Of a DNA stretch of 63,481 nt, positions 22,676 through 34,280 are shown piece by piece. The position numbers and the translations under genes were made by a program. The stretch comes from Calcarisporiella thermophila CBS 279.70 (taxonomy: Eukaryota; Calcarisporiellomycota), in the NCBI RefSeq assembly GCF_041956535.1, contig NW_027192192.1, positions 400,543 through 464,023 on the forward strand, written 5' to 3'. A model generated the notes under the pieces. It was not told the origin of the DNA, made no database searches, and saw only the letters and a list, made by a program, of their open reading frames with translations. Each line of letters starts with the position of its first letter. The first letter of the stretch is position 1.

Positions 22676-23717
22676 TCAAGTCGCGGATTTTTCAGAGGTT
22701 GGGTCCGGCACTCTTTCCATGTCACCTTCAGTGTTCTCTGTGTTCATCGCTTTGATCCAGTCGATTTCTAATGAAAAGGGTCCCGGCTGGCCGATCAACG
22801 AAATGCCTATGGTTTTCACCCTCTCTCGGTACATCTCGATCTGCTGTTCTTGGACGATGCCCTGGTTGGTAAGGACGAAGTCTCGAAAGGGTATCTAGAA
22901 AAGTAAGAGAGCGTTAATTCTTGTGTAGGAAGATGACGACTACGAAATGAATACGAAAAAAAAAAGTCCAAGCAGAAGAAAAATGTCGAGCATGACGATT
23001 GCTAGCGGAGAGGACAACAAAAGCAAAATGTATATTCGAAGGGGAGACCATTACCATAACAGTTTCCCATTCTCCTGGCTTCTGCAAAAACAGCCGATGC
23101 TGGTACAAGTCTGTCTGTATCACACCATCGGTTTGTATGTTTACAAAATATTTACGCGTATCCCCGCGCACCTTCAATGCCAAATAGCGGAAAAGCGAAG
23201 TGTCCCAGCAAGGCGTGCCAAAGAGGGATGCCGGTTGCACCTGAAATGAATCGAGTTCGACACTCGGTTACTCTGGCTTATTGACCCAGAATAATTTCCA
23301 GTTACCTTGGATCGAATAGCTGCGTAGCCGCTCTGCTTGATGGCGAGGTTCGAAGGCAATTCGAGGGAGATGTTCCCGTGAAATTTCCCTTTTCCTTCCG
23401 GAGTGAGCTCCAAATTCGCCTCGGAGAATCCTAAACCACATAACCCAGATCAGATCACGGCCACTCATCCTTAGATTTCATGCACAGTGGCAAACCTCCA
23501 ATGTCTTTGTCGCTCCCAACTACCCACCGCTTCAGATCCTCCTTACAATTGATTTGCAGCATGGGCATCTCCCGCGACCAAGGGGTGACGTCCATTTTTA
23601 TAACTAAGTGCTCATATTAGAATACCCGCTTACGGATCATTGGGAAATAGGCGGTGTCTAACCTTTTGCGCTTTCATTTTTGAAAGCGTCTAGTGATCGC
23701 CGAAAAAACGACAGCAT
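22676..23717 (-). CDS. CIA30: Complex I intermediate-associated protein 30
   Basis: This is a mitochondrial assembly factor for NADH dehydrogenase (animal NDUFAF1). The exons can be joined in frame from ATG 23717. They give MLSFFRRSLDAFKNESAK, a basic amphipathic presequence-like start, then VIKMDVTPWSREMPMLQ. Next come WVVGSDKDIGG/FSEANLELTPEGKGKF, then GTPCWDTSLFRYLALKVRGD and KYFVNIQTDGVIQTDLYQHR. The final exon gives IPFRDFVLTNQGIVQEQQ and SLIGQPGPFSLEIDWIKAMN, with the stop at 22676. These are the hallmark CIA30-domain segments. The total is about 250 residues. The presence of this factor implies a respiratory chain that includes complex I. Confidence 0.92.
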
Positions 23718-24008
23718 TTTATTATGAGATCTGATTTCACGGAATCTCGAGGTTGCCCGGAGAAAAAAAATTTGCAAATCTGTAGCCATATCCCATTGAT
23801 ATCTCTCGGGGGGGATAAATGCTTACGAATTTCGAATGATCGCGTAATAGCCACGGAGGCAATTCACGCCCCCGTTAATACGGGGTAGAGCATATATTCC
23901 AATGAATAACACCATATACACTTGTAGAATGACAACATATGTATACAAAAATCTTCTCATGAGGTAGAATAAAGAGGTGTAAATAGTTCGGGAAGCGCTC
24001 GCCTACAT

Positions 24009-24491
24009 TCACTTGAATTTGTTCAGCTGCTTGGCGCAAGTCGTGACGACGCCATCGGACTCGATGTAGTCGACATGCTCGTGAGCATCGAGGGTCCCGA
24101 GGTGGTGGTCGGGCACGGTTGCAGAAAAGCCCTTGAGAACGGAATCGTAACGATGGCCGATCTCCCCACCTATTCAGCGAAAGGGCGGTTAAAATAGCAA
24201 ATCAAAGGAAGCGGCATGGATATGCACCTTTGTCTTTGATGTCGTTAGCGGCCTTTTCGATGACGTCCGCGGGAGTGTCCTGCTTAAACACGACGATGTA
24301 TTTTCCTTTATCTGGAGCCGGCTAGCAAGGTCAGCGCAGAGTGTACAAAAGAAGCGCAGGGAAAAACTTACCGGCCATGGCGTTGGAGGAGAATCGGCAA
24401 AATCTAGGGAGAATCTTGGGGGGAACAAGAGAGGAGAAGCTGGAGAGAGCTGAGGCCCAGGAGGAAGCGTAGGAGATATCCGGACGGCCAT
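24009..24491 (-). CDS. Peptidase inhibitor I9-type protein (subtilisin propeptide-like)
   Basis: Three exons are read. The conserved part starts PAPDKGKYIVVFKQDTPADV and continues EKAANDIKDKGGEIGHRYDS, LKGFSATVPDHHLGTLDAH and DYIESDGVV. This is the full I9 fold, found free in fungi as the proteinase B inhibitor Pbi2 and as propeptides of subtilases. No protease follows, so it is a stand-alone inhibitor of a subtilisin-like enzyme, probably cytosolic or vacuolar. The phase of the first intron forces the start at ATG 24491, giving a 40-residue Pro/Ser-rich leader. The nearer ATG at the end of exon 1 is out of phase. The leader has positive charge and few acidic residues and could be a targeting sequence, but that is not certain. 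Confidence 0.82.
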
Positions 24492-25045
24492 CCACAAGCC
24501 TGCTGACCGTTAGGGGAGATTTTCCAAGCCAAATCTGGGAATTCCGTTACGTCGCCTGCAAATTGAAAATCGTGTAGTCGGATTGGTGAGACAGGTTAGG
24601 TTATCGCAATAAGCGGGGTTCGAAAGAAGCGTCAAATTGTCTAATTGTGCAGCGCTTTCAGCTCGAGTTTCAGCCCGTTTATTTTTAGCCCATAACCCAC
24701 ACAGACTTTGATGGTTTCCCCGTTGCTTTTTTTATTTTTTTTTTCCTGCTCTCTCCTCACTTCCCGTGCGGACACCGCATTTCCCGCCAGCGCTCTAGCA
24801 TTGATTGCCAATCTTCACAGCACCGACTGTTCCACGCCATCCGCCCAGCGTAATCATCCCCATTGACTAATCCCGCGGCCCCTGCATTTGATCATGTTAT
24901 ATTAAACTTTACAAATCCAATCCCCTTCTCTCGTCTCCCCCTGCCAGCGCTATCGCTTCTCTATTGCTCTTACTCTCATTTTCTCCTCCCCCCCATCTCC
25001 CCTTCCGTATCTAACTAACATCGCTCAGTCGTCTCCCCTGTCGCA
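24492..25045. promoter_or_regulatory. Divergent promoter of I9 inhibitor and phosphatase genes
   Basis: This spacer is pyrimidine-rich over its last 170 bases (24880-25040), just before the phosphatase ATG. No coding frame is supported. Confidence 0.45.
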
Positions 25046-27214
25046 ATGCGGGTGCTTGTTCCTAAGCTGGATTTAGCGTTTCTTGGAAACGATACCTCGC
25101 CCACCTCTCCTATCAAGACCCACATATCCCCCTCGTCTCCCCTTGGCCGCCGTTCTTGCACCCTCGACTACCGCTCCTCCTCCTCGCCCGACATATCCTT
25201 CGCCAAGCTCCGCGCCCCCGTTTCTCCAAGCACAGGCCACCTTCCCCTATCCTCCTCCTCCTCAGATGAAATGAAGCGGCACAGCATGCCCGCCGCCTTC
25301 CCCCCTAATACCTCCTCCGGCATCAAAGGCAACATGACCCGGCACTCGCGATCCCCCTCAACCGGCTCCGCCAAGTCGAATAAATTCGTCGCCTCTCTCA
25401 CGTCAGCTTTGCAAATATTCCATCACGATCCCTCGGCCCCGCGCAAGTCCAAGTTTCTGCGTAACAAAAACGGCGCCAAAGGCCCCCCCCCTGCCGCGTC
25501 CCCAGCGATGGCCACCCCCTCCACTGCAGCCATGGCCACTGAGGCCGAGCTACCCGCGGCCGAACCCTCGATTCCCATCGTCATTGCCCCGCTCTCTTCC
25601 TCTCCGCCCTCTATCTTCAGCCTAGACGAGCAAGTGCGTGCGGAACCCATGCTCCCCGCCGAGCTCGCTCAACTCCTGCATAGTGCTATGGAGTCTAAGC
25701 TCCGGGGTCCGCTCATCATCGACATGCGAGACCTCGTTCTGTACGATCAGGCCCACATCCGAACCGCCCTCAACGTCAACCTCCCCTCGCTCATGATCAA
25801 GCGCTTCCGTCGGGGCAAAGTGCACCACTTTTCGCTTGAAGGCTTTATCACCACGCCCGCAGGACGGGCCGCCTATCGGGCGCGTTCGCCCCAAGCGCAA
25901 GAGTCATCAAGAGGGATCTTGACGTCGGAGTCCACGATCATCGTGCTGGACGAGGTCATGAATGAGGCAGCCAGAGACTCGGTGGCTTGGACTTTGCTGG
26001 ACGCCTTGGAGACTATGCTGAGCGAGGCGCCTGGGCGGTCCCGCCTCTGCTGGCTGCGGGGAGGCCACGAGGCTTTTTGCAGAGACCACAAGGACCTGTT
26101 GGCGTCGAGTGAGACGGACGAGCCCGGAGACGACCAAATGCTGCAGCCGAAGGTGGAGCTCAAGCGGCGGCACACCACCGGCTGCAAGGGAAAGGTCCAC
26201 AACAGCATCTTCAACCTGGACACAAGCCGGAAACCGGCCTCGCTCTCCAACCTGCAAACCCGGGAGGTGCAGCCCGCCAAGCGTGCGGGCCTGCGGCGTA
26301 TGGCCACCATTGACTTGGGCAAGCCTCCTCTCCGCATCTTCACGCTCGACCCGCTGGACACGAGCTGCCGGTGCGCGCGTGGTTCGAATAGCTCTGAGCT
26401 GTCGAGCGCAAGCAGCGGGCGGCGAGTATCGGCGGGCACCTCGTGCTCAGGCTCCTTCTTCTCCTCCTCCTTGGTCACCACCCCCTCCACTTCGCCAGAC
26501 TCCTGCTGCTTCTCGCCCATGTCCCCGGCCTCGCCCTGCTCCATTTGCCATCGCCCCGTCACCTCCCACAGCCACGCCGAAGGAGAGGAGCCCTCGCGGC
26601 CCCTCACCTCGACGCCTGTGATGGATGTGTCGGAGATACTGCCCGGCTTCCTTTTCCTCGGCCCCGAGCTCACCAGCCCTCAGCAGCTGGAGCGGCTGAG
26701 CGAATTAGGGGTGCGTCGCATCTTGAACATGGCGGAGGAATGCAACGACGCCGTCTTGGGGTTGGAGAAATTCACGTACCGAAAGGTCAGCGCTCAAGAT
26801 CATGTGGAAATGCGAGGGGTCGAGCAATGCCTCGAGGAGGCGGTGAACTTCATAGGTATAAATAGTTGGTTTTGCAGCATGGGGTTAAGAATAGCTCCTC
26901 TAATCTTGTGACATCCGCTCCTCTCCTCCTTAGATGATGCTCGGCGAGCAAATGAGCCTATATACGTGCACTGCTTTGCCGGTCGCTCCCGTAGTGTCAC
27001 GGCGGTGCTTGCGTTTCTGATTCGTCGCCACCGATGGACATTACGTCAAGCGTATGACCATGTCCTTGAGAGGCGGCCTGGAATATGCCCGAACATTGGA
27101 TTTGTTGCAGAACTAATGCGGATCGAGGAGGGAGAGTTGGGACAAGTCAGTCAATTGGGTACACCTTCTTTGCCTTACGACTCCTTCGAGATGGAAGGGG
27201 TCGGGATGGAGTGA
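25046..27214 (+). CDS. Dual-specificity phosphatase with rhodanese-like domain (MAPK phosphatase)
   Basis: Two exons (25046-26855 and 26934-27214) join in phase as NFI/DDARRANEPIYVHCFAG, giving 696 residues. Residues 1-190 are Ser/Pro/Ala-rich. Residues about 205-350 form a rhodanese/Cdc25-like module (PLIIDMRDLVLYDQAHIRTA). Such modules bind MAP kinase in animal MKPs and in yeast Msg5-like proteins. Next comes a Ser-rich linker, then the DSP domain (DVSEILPGFLFLGPE, VRRILNMAEECND). It has general acid Asp in SAQDHVEM and the active site HCFAGRSRS. All catalytic residues are intact, so it should dephosphorylate Tyr and Thr on a MAP kinase. The gene is much more GC-rich than the right half of the window, which creates long antisense open frames. 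Confidence 0.9.
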
Positions 27215-27500
27215 AGGATTATTTTTTCATTCAAAAAAAAAAAAAATAGCGAATAAGTCGAAGGGATAAAAATGTTCTTTATTTAACTTTGTGTGAATTG
27301 CTTTTTCTTCCCGATTGTTTTATTAAACCGATTTTCCCTCTTGTGGTTTTATTTATTATTTCTTGTTCCTATTTTTTTTTTTCATTCCGTTTGACTGTAT
27401 CATAATTTTTTTTTTTCCTCTCCCTCTTTTCCTTTTCTTTGGCTAATTTTTAATGATATTGTTTCAGAATTTCTTTACAAAAGCAATAAGCAGACCATGT

Positions 27501-28581
27501 TTAATGAAGCGAACTCATCAGAGCTGTCCGCATTACTCGTGCTATTTTCGTGCACGCACCTATACACTGTTCCACAGCTTGCTCAGTGCGCTCTAAGGTC
27601 ACCTGGCCCTCTTGCCATACGTGGGTCAGTTCCCGTAATGTTGGCATGTATGCTACGACCAGCGAGCCGGTGACGTGGGATTCTTCTTGGAGGGAACAGT
27701 CCATGTAAATGGTGTCGTTGATGAAACACTGTTAATGTAGGATCGAGATAGGTAAGTATTTTTTTTAGAAGAGTACACAGGCTAAGTAAGCTTGTGAAGG
27801 GCACATACTGCTGAACATGCTGCGACCATATCTACCATCTCCACTCCAGCATCGGCCAGCGCAACCGAAGCGGCTGTGATGCACCCGGCAAGGCAGGATG
27901 CTGTGCCGTCATTTTGAAGGATGTGAATAAATATATCCACGGTGGATTTTGGAAAGAGTTCGAGGCGGACGGCGGGAGAGAGAGCTTGTGTTAAAAACGC
28001 GGAGAGTTCCTTTTCTTGAGCATCCTTAAAATAGGTGGGAAAAGGTTAGGTCAACGGAGGGGAAAACTGAATGGCACAATGAAAAATTATGGAGGCGCAT
28101 GGCACGGAAGGAGGAATACCTGTTGATGTCCTCGTCGTTTCGGACATGAGAATGTAGAAAACTTCACTTCACAGTTTAACTTTCCTTTGCCACTAAAGGA
28201 CGGCCGTTTGCTTTGCCGGGGACCATATCTAGATGGAAGGGGGGGGGGGGGAGCGGGATAATGCAGAAATAAGCATACCATAGGGTAGTCAATAAGCAAA
28301 TCTCGAGAATTACACTCCACATGCGATTTTTGTTTGATTCATCTCGATATATGCTGAGCCATTGGCTTGGTTGATAAGTCCAGTTTTTAAAACTAGTATT
28401 GAATAAGAGTGGATTAAGTCAGGATCGATTCTTAACGCTGCACACAGAACTAGACGTTACAGATCGGCCGAATATCCTCGGGTCTTCTATCACGTCTCTG
28501 CACCTCTGTCATATCACTGTCTTCTCTTTCAATAATAGGGGCTACACTGAGCTCCGGACCAAACACTCTTCTTCTGTCCAT
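27501..28581 (-). CDS. MTR3: Exosome subunit MTR3 (RNase PH-like, EXOSC6)
   Basis: This is one of six RNase PH-fold subunits of the RNA exosome ring, which degrades and trims nuclear and cytoplasmic RNA. ATG 28581 gives [20 protein letters not shown]. Splicing then gives [26 protein letters not shown] and [23 protein letters not shown], followed by [18 protein letters not shown]. Later exons give [37 protein letters not shown], then [16 protein letters not shown] and [17 protein letters not shown]. The ADAG/EM segment and the GSLVVAYMP strand fit Mtr3 better than Rrp41 or Rrp46. As in other eukaryotic ring subunits the fold is expected to be catalytically inactive. It shares a 177-base divergent promoter with TRM6. 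Confidence 0.86.
28239..28251. repeat. G13 homopolymer inside an MTR3 intron
   Basis: On the transcribed (minus) strand this is a run of 13 C residues about 10 bases before the intron acceptor CTAG. It acts as the polypyrimidine tract of that intron. Confidence 0.8.
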
Positions 28582-28758
28582 TTCTGAATCTTTCTATGTG
28601 GATAATAATCTAGCTATAATCGCGATCGGTGAACTTCAGGTGGAAACACCAGGCTGTTTACTTTCGAATGAAATTAACAGTCACATCCTTCATACTTGCA
28701 TTTTTTGGGTCCTAGAAACGCTTTCTTCGGGATTCATCTCAACAGACACCTACCACCC
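28582..28758. promoter_or_regulatory. Bidirectional promoter of MTR3 and TRM6
   Basis: Only 177 bases separate the two divergent ATGs. No TATA box is obvious. The short frame beginning ATGAAATTAACA near 28669 stops before TRM6 starts. Confidence 0.6.
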
Positions 28759-30644
28759 ATGACAGAAGCACAACAGCGTGACTCTCCAAATACAATGCCA
28801 GGGACACCTGGTGATCTTCTGGTAGCCGCAGCTGCACCAGTGGACGAGGATCTACCTATTATCCGAGAGGATCAATATGTATTCATTCAAATGCCTAGTG
28901 GAAATGTAAAGGTGGTTAGCTTGCGCAAAAATACGTATGTACTCTGTTGAGCCGATGGCATTCACTCAAAACAAGGCAGACAACCAACTAATGAAAGGGA
29001 AACACAACTATTAGAACTGTTGGGCTAGGGAAATTTGGGAGTTTCCAAGTGAATGATGTGCTCGGGAAACCCTTTGGGCACACCTACGAGATATATGGCA
29101 AGGATAAGGTGAGAATTGTGAAGCGAAGCGAACTGCAAGAAGTAGGTAAGTTGCTGTCCCTGGAGCCTTCCTTCCTGGAATGGGATGTTTAACAGGTACT
29201 CTTTGGCCAGAGGAAACGGGGGCCAACAACCGAGATATCACCGACGATGGCACTGCTCAAAAGCTGACGCGAGAAGAAATAGAAGCATTAAAGCAAGAGG
29301 GACTCATGGGCGAGCTGGAGGGCCAGGAAATTATTAAACGGATGGTGGAAGGGAATACCTCGTTCGAGAAGCGCACCGAGTTTTCAAAGGCCAAATACAT
29401 CATGCGCAAAGAGAAAAAGTATATGAAGACATTCACACCAGTGAAGCCTACTCTCTATTCTGTGTGCGACTACTTCTTCAAGAAAAACCCTGGGAAAATC
29501 AGGTGAGCGAACTGCGACGGGGCTATCTAAAGCCGAGCGAAAATTAACTACTTTTACTCTGCAGAGATATTCGCATAGACACCCTAGCACAGCTTTTAAG
29601 TTTCGCCAACGTGCATGCACATTCCAAACTGCTAGTCGTTGACGACACACAGGGAATGGTATTGGCTGGAGTTGCTGAGCGGATGGGAGGTAAGTGTGCA
29701 CATAGTTCATGGTCCCCTACTTAGCTGTAATGCTAATAGAGCGGATTGATTTCTAACCATGACTTAGGATATGGATCCATTCTTGCCATCCACGATGGCG
29801 AATTCCCAAATTACGACGTGCTACGCTACATGAACTTTTCACAGTCCGTGCTGGATACAATTAAAATGCTCTCCTGGGCAAAAGTGAGAAAAGATGATGA
29901 CGAAAGTAAGCTTTATAATGCGATTTAAATTGTACAAGCAAAAACCATCATGCATGACTTCATTTTTATTGTCTATCTCGCAACTAGAACCATTCGAATA
30001 CAAGGATGAATCCACATTAGATAACCGAGAACTCTCTGGGTATAAACGTCGAAAACTCGCTTATGAGAAGTTACAAACCGCACGCGAGCTTCTGTGGTCG
30101 GGAGAATTCGACGGGTGAGTGTCCAGTAGGGGGAAAAAAAACATGGGGTGCCAATTAGCAACCTAATGTGCCGTTTCTTTTTTTCAGGTTAGTAATCGCC
30201 AGCCAGTTCACTCCCGAATCCATTCTCGCCGAGCTGCTTCCGTTCGTTTCCGGCTCACGCCCGATAGTGGTCTATAGCCCTTATAAGGAGACGCTGCTTG
30301 ACGCGGTGGTATGGATGCGCAAATCACCAAGTTGCTTAAATCCCCAGATCACTGAGAGCTGGCTGCGGCCATACCAAGTCTTGCCTGGTCGTACCCACCC
30401 CGCCATGATGACAAGTGGGCATGGCGGCTATCTGCTAACGGCCACAAGAGTAATTGACTGTGCAGGGGAGCCGGCATTCGTGGGCAAGCGGAAGCAAGAG
30501 GAGATGCAGCAGAAGAAACAGAATGAGTCTGAAGAGGAAGCGATGAAGGTGGATTCGGCGGAGGATGACGAAAGGCGGAGCGAAGCCGACGGGTCGACTG
30601 ACCTTGACAATGGGGCTTCAAAACGAAAGAAGGTGGACGAATGA
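28759..30644 (+). CDS. TRM6: tRNA (adenine-58-N1)-methyltransferase non-catalytic subunit Trm6/Gcd10
   Basis: Trm6 pairs with Trm61 to make m1A58 in tRNA, including initiator tRNA. ATG 28759 (MTEAQQRDSPNTMPG) is the first in-frame start; an upstream ATG is followed by a stop. At least six exons carry the family in order. Exons 1-3 give REDQYVFIQMPSGNVKVVSL, GLGKFGSFQVNDVLGKPFGH and TYEIYGKDKVRIV. Exon 3 also gives KRTEFSKAKYIMRKEKKYMK and FTPVKPTLYSVCDYFFKKNP. Then come LAQLLSFANVHAHSKLLVVD, GYGSILAIHDGEFPNYDVLR and LVIASQFTPESILAELLPFV. The C-terminus is SGHGGYLLTATRVID followed by an acidic/basic tail ending ASKRKKVDE, a plausible nuclear signal. The SAM-binding motifs are degenerate, as expected for this subunit. 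Confidence 0.93.
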
Positions 30645-31246
30645 TACGCTTGTAATCTGCTTTATAATAATGCACTCTAGACTTTTTTTTCATGTCCTTA
30701 TTGTTGATAAAGAATTCCACTCTCGAAATTTTAATTTAAACACAGGAAGCCGTTACATAAATTCTTGCTCTGATGGATCTGGGTCCGTAAGGAGTGCACG
30801 CAAGAATTAGCTTTACTTATCTCCAGATAGGCCAAGGGGAGGCTAATAAGCCCGGTCCATATGGACCAAGTATGTGGGCATCGCACTTATTTGGCTGACA
30901 TGGATTTGATGCAGGTATCTTTGTGCGGATACAGAATTTAAAAAGAAGAGCTCCAGCCGATTTCCATGAATAGCGGTGGAAAACAGTTGCTATTAGGACG
31001 CCAGAAATATAAGAGGCTTCGACGCTTTTAACATAAAGTGATAAAGGATAAAAGTTTAGAGCAAACTCACTGCTGAAGAGAGGAATAAAATAAAACATCA
31101 CAATCCCGCCAATGCAAATAAGAGGGGCCTGTGGTCGAAAGAAATATAGATATTCTAATAAATCAGCGTGATAATGAAATTGGCATGAAAAAAAAAAAAT
31201 AGAGTGAATATATAAACATATACATATGAAATAAAATTGGAAGTGG
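30645..31246. other. Convergent spacer between TRM6 and VMP1
   Basis: This is AT-rich. On the minus strand a hydrophobic open frame (PLICIGGIVMFYFIPLFSS, near 31125-31070) ends at a GTGAGT donor-like site. It has no plausible start or homologue, and VMP1 already ends at its usual C-terminus upstream. I treat it as a 3' region with an unproven small exon. Confidence 0.35.
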
Positions 31247-32546
31247 CTATCCTTTCTGATATGAAGCGGATTTGCGTTTTCGGGCATGAATCTGCGCTAG
31301 TGATTCCACTGTGCTCACCAGGAAATACGCGAACATCAAGAGGACAAAACCGTTCCATATTCGCGCAACAAGCCCTGCTTTGGTGAAACTTGCCTCCCCT
31401 CCCTCCCTAATACCGCGGGAGAATGCGGTGGCCTGGCTACGTACTAGGCCCTCCACGAGGTCATGAAGCCATGGCCACACACTTCGGAGCCATATGAGCA
31501 CTGCAGCAAGAGTGTCTGCCGAAGAAATAACAACGATGGCAAGGCCTTGGATGGTGGCTTTGATGAAAGCCTTGCCAAGTAGCGTAGCGCCAAAGAAAGT
31601 CCAAAATGGGACTTGGAAATGGCCACAAGTAATGCCTGCCAAATCGAAAGCGGGGTTCGGTATCTATCCGATGGAAGGCAATGCGGAGACCGGTGAGTAT
31701 CACTCGAATTTTCTCAACAGCTTCATACGAATTCCGAAAGGCGGTATTTACCGATGCGAACAAGAGAATCCCAAAGAATCCTAGCCGGTCCAGTACCCAT
31801 CGAACACAAAGCATCACGCGATCCTGTAGCGTGAGGGTCTCCGGAGCTTTCTTATACACAGCCTCCAGCTGCTCTAATGATTCGTGTTGATTACCCGAAA
31901 GGGATGAAGCTTTTGCGACAAAATAGGGTGGTAGCTCCCCAATGGCCGTCCCGACGCCCCAAAAGAATACCTCAAGTTGCACGCGCTGATACACTTGTAG
32001 GAGGGTGAAGTCTGAAGGTGAATAGGTTGCGCAGCGAAACTTGGAGTCACCGCGGGTGGCGAAGTTGAGATGGCCGCATTGGTAGGCGAAGAAAGTGACC
32101 TCTGCAATGTGTGGGGCTAGGAAGAGCACAAAAGTATGGAGTCCAGAGCCAAGTCCGATTGAAGAAGCGATCCCTAGAAAAGTCCACCAGCTGTACCATT
32201 CCAAATTATTCCTAACCACCTCAAGTATCTGATCAGAGGAAGGATAGAAAGTTAGGATCGCGAAAAATGATCTTGGAATTAGGCTGTATACTTTATTGTG
32301 TGGCCCGGCTACCCTTGATGCACTGACCAGAGCGATCACTAGCAGAACGGCCACTGCGGCGGATATTCTGCGGCGAGACACTAGCCTACTTGTTGAGTAC
32401 AGTGCCTTTCTTAATTCTTCACTTGTGTATGCGAGGAAATGAGCAAGCGTAGTAAACGGCTGTCTATAGATAGAGAGAGTTCGTTCTGGAGGTTCGAGAA
32501 TACGGCGACGTTTTTTAAAAACGTTTGTTAGCGCTACAGTTTTCAT
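31247..32546 (-). CDS. VMP1: Vacuole membrane protein 1 homologue (VTT/DedA-related scramblase)
   Basis: VMP1 is an ER membrane protein that scrambles phospholipids and is needed for autophagosome formation. There are two exons. Exon 1 (from ATG 32546) includes YSWWTFLGIASSIGLGSGLH, TFVLFLAPHIAEVTFFAYQC, GVGTAIGELPPYFVAKA and RLGFFGILLFAS. The intron near 31750-31670 joins LFAS/IPNPAFDLAGITCGHFQV, giving the diagnostic PNP-FDLAGI-CGH signature. WTFFGATLLGKAFIKATIQ follows. The protein ends with a final helix FVLLMFAYFLVSTVESLAQ and a basic tail. At least six membrane segments and the re-entrant VTT core are present. VMP1 is kept in animals, plants and early fungi but, to my knowledge, missing from yeasts and most Dikarya. 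Confidence 0.92.
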
Positions 32547-33250
32547 GTTAAAAAATACAAAAAGGTTTAGATTGGAGATTGGGAAGCAATCGGGTCGGCG
32601 AGAAGATAGTACCTTTCCGTTTCCTTGACCTAATGTGAATTTGCGACGGTTCCCCGTTTGGTTTCCGCTTTACCAAGGCCATCACAGCAAGGTATAAATA
32701 ATGAATGAAAAGGGAACGGTATTACTGATGAAAAATGAGCTATTGATAGAATGATCAAAAAGAGTTCACGTGTGGAGATGAATGGGGAGATGCGCTTAAC
32801 ATTAAAACCGAATTAATGATGTGACTTGTGAGTGGAATCGGAATCTCAGGAACCAATATTTTGGCGGCATTTCGCACAAATGATATTGGCGTCTTGTGAT
32901 TAGAGTCAAGAGGCTCCCTCGTCTCTCCTCACCATATCGCCCAAGACCATTTGTCATAGGGCATTTAACCGGTTCCAGGGGGAAAATAAACCGCCTCTTT
33001 GAAATGTTCTACGCATACTCTCAATTAATTGATTATGGTCTGCTCTACATGGCGTGCATACTTTCAACATTCCTCGAAGGATCAACGAATAAAATAGGAT
33101 TGATCTTGAATATTTTGGAGTTTCCGCCAGATACCAGGCGCATATGGTCATGCATCTATTAACTTAACTTGAATAGTCTCACGCTCATCACATTTGATAG
33201 TGGGCCGTTATTTCTATGGGCTCACGCACCAAACCCAGAGAAATGCCCCG
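32547..33250. other. Spacer upstream of VMP1
   Basis: This carries the VMP1 promoter region. Short frames on both strands (32896-33162 plus, 33151-32954 minus) show no motif or codon signal that I trust. Confidence 0.35.
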
Positions 33251-33370
33251 TTACAGCTTCTTTGGAGCACCATCATTTGATGCCCGCACTAGCTTGATGG
33301 CGTGCCCTGGCAGCAGCTTGTCAAATATGCTTTCGCTTTCTGTGCTTGCAATACGAGCTTAATCGGTGCT
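33251..33370 (-). CDS. Possible C-terminal exon of an unidentified small gene
   Basis: Reading on the minus strand from an acceptor-like CCGATTAAG, a clean frame gives ESESIFDKLLPGHAIKLVRA followed by SNDGAPKKL and a TAA at 33251. It has protein-like composition and stands out from the surrounding noise. Upstream pieces near 33400-33530 can be linked through several splice choices but none is convincing. I do not recognise the sequence. It would be divergent from the TMEM230 gene. Confidence 0.25.
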
Positions 33371-33701
33371 TGCATGAGGAAGCTTACTTATGAATATGGA
33401 TTGCCATCTTAAATGAGACTATATGAATAGATCCATCTAGAGAGGTTAAACATTTAATAGCCTCAACCTTGTTCCGACGAAGGGAAATACGGGAGTAAAT
33501 CAAAAAGCATGTTTAAACACGGGGGCTATATAGTTAATGTTGATACTTAAAATGGTCCAATTCAATATTGCTTCAGTATTCGGCCTCGTTAACTCGGATC
33601 ACCTAAGCTTTGCGCATTTTTGCCACCCTTCTTAAATAGCTGCGCCCCCTTGGGTTGGAATATTCGTTGAGCATTATTGAATAGAAAACATTAGTCAAGG
33701 G

Positions 33702-34280
33702 ATGCCAGAGCTACAAGATCGTCTCCGCAACCGAAAACGGTACATCGAGCTTAGTGACGAGATACCCGATCGTCCCGATCCGGGGTTTACAGACGCACAA
33801 TTTGAAATACCAGAGCAGCCAAGTATGCTTACTTTTTACGCTAATAATAATGCAACAATGGCTTAATATTGCCCCATACATTAAGTTCCGTGGAAGTCGA
33901 TATACCTTGCGGTTTTTCTTTTTATGATTGGAAGTTTAGGAGTGACGCTGGGTGCTCTAATATATGTTGGAATAATTGCACAGGTATGGAAATTGGGCTC
34001 TTCTGCACCTGATCTGATACCCTAATTGATAATTTCCTCTCTTAAAATGCACAACCTAGTCTGCACAAGACTCAGGCTTGCCTCTTCTCATCTTGGGCTC
34101 ATTGTGTTTCATTCCGGGTTTGTTATTAGTTGCATTATAGAATTCTTTCCTTTAACTTTGCAAGCTAATTCGTATATGCGTTGATATATCTTAGGATCCT
34201 ATTACACCTATATTGCGTACTATGCATATAAAGGATACGAGGGATATGATTTTTCACAGATTCCTGACTGGGACGATTAG
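33702..34280 (+). CDS. TMEM230: TMEM230 homologue (DUF872 membrane protein)
   Basis: Four exons (33702-33822, 33886-33983, 34060-34117, 34195-34280) join in phase to a 120-residue protein. It starts MPELQDRLRNRKRYIELSDE. It has two hydrophobic segments: the first is IPWKSIYLAVFLFMIGSLGV, followed by TLGALIYVGIIAQ; the second is GLPLLILGSLCFIPG. It ends SYYTYIAYYAYKGYEGYDFS followed by QIPDWDD. The terminal YYAYKGYEGYDFSQIPDWDD block is the family hallmark. In animals TMEM230 lies on secretory and synaptic vesicles and affects vesicle traffic. Every exon is shorter than 125 bases, so the gene has no long open frame. Confidence 0.93.

Noticed and set aside
25873-26865. Long antisense and alternative frames (up to 266 codons) across the phosphatase
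   Set aside because: High GC removes stop codons by chance. The phosphatase frame carries all the catalytic motifs.
30817-31287. 156-codon minus-strand frame after VMP1
   Set aside because: It crosses an AT-rich 3' region with intron-like signals. VMP1 already ends at its conserved C-terminus, and no start or family was found.
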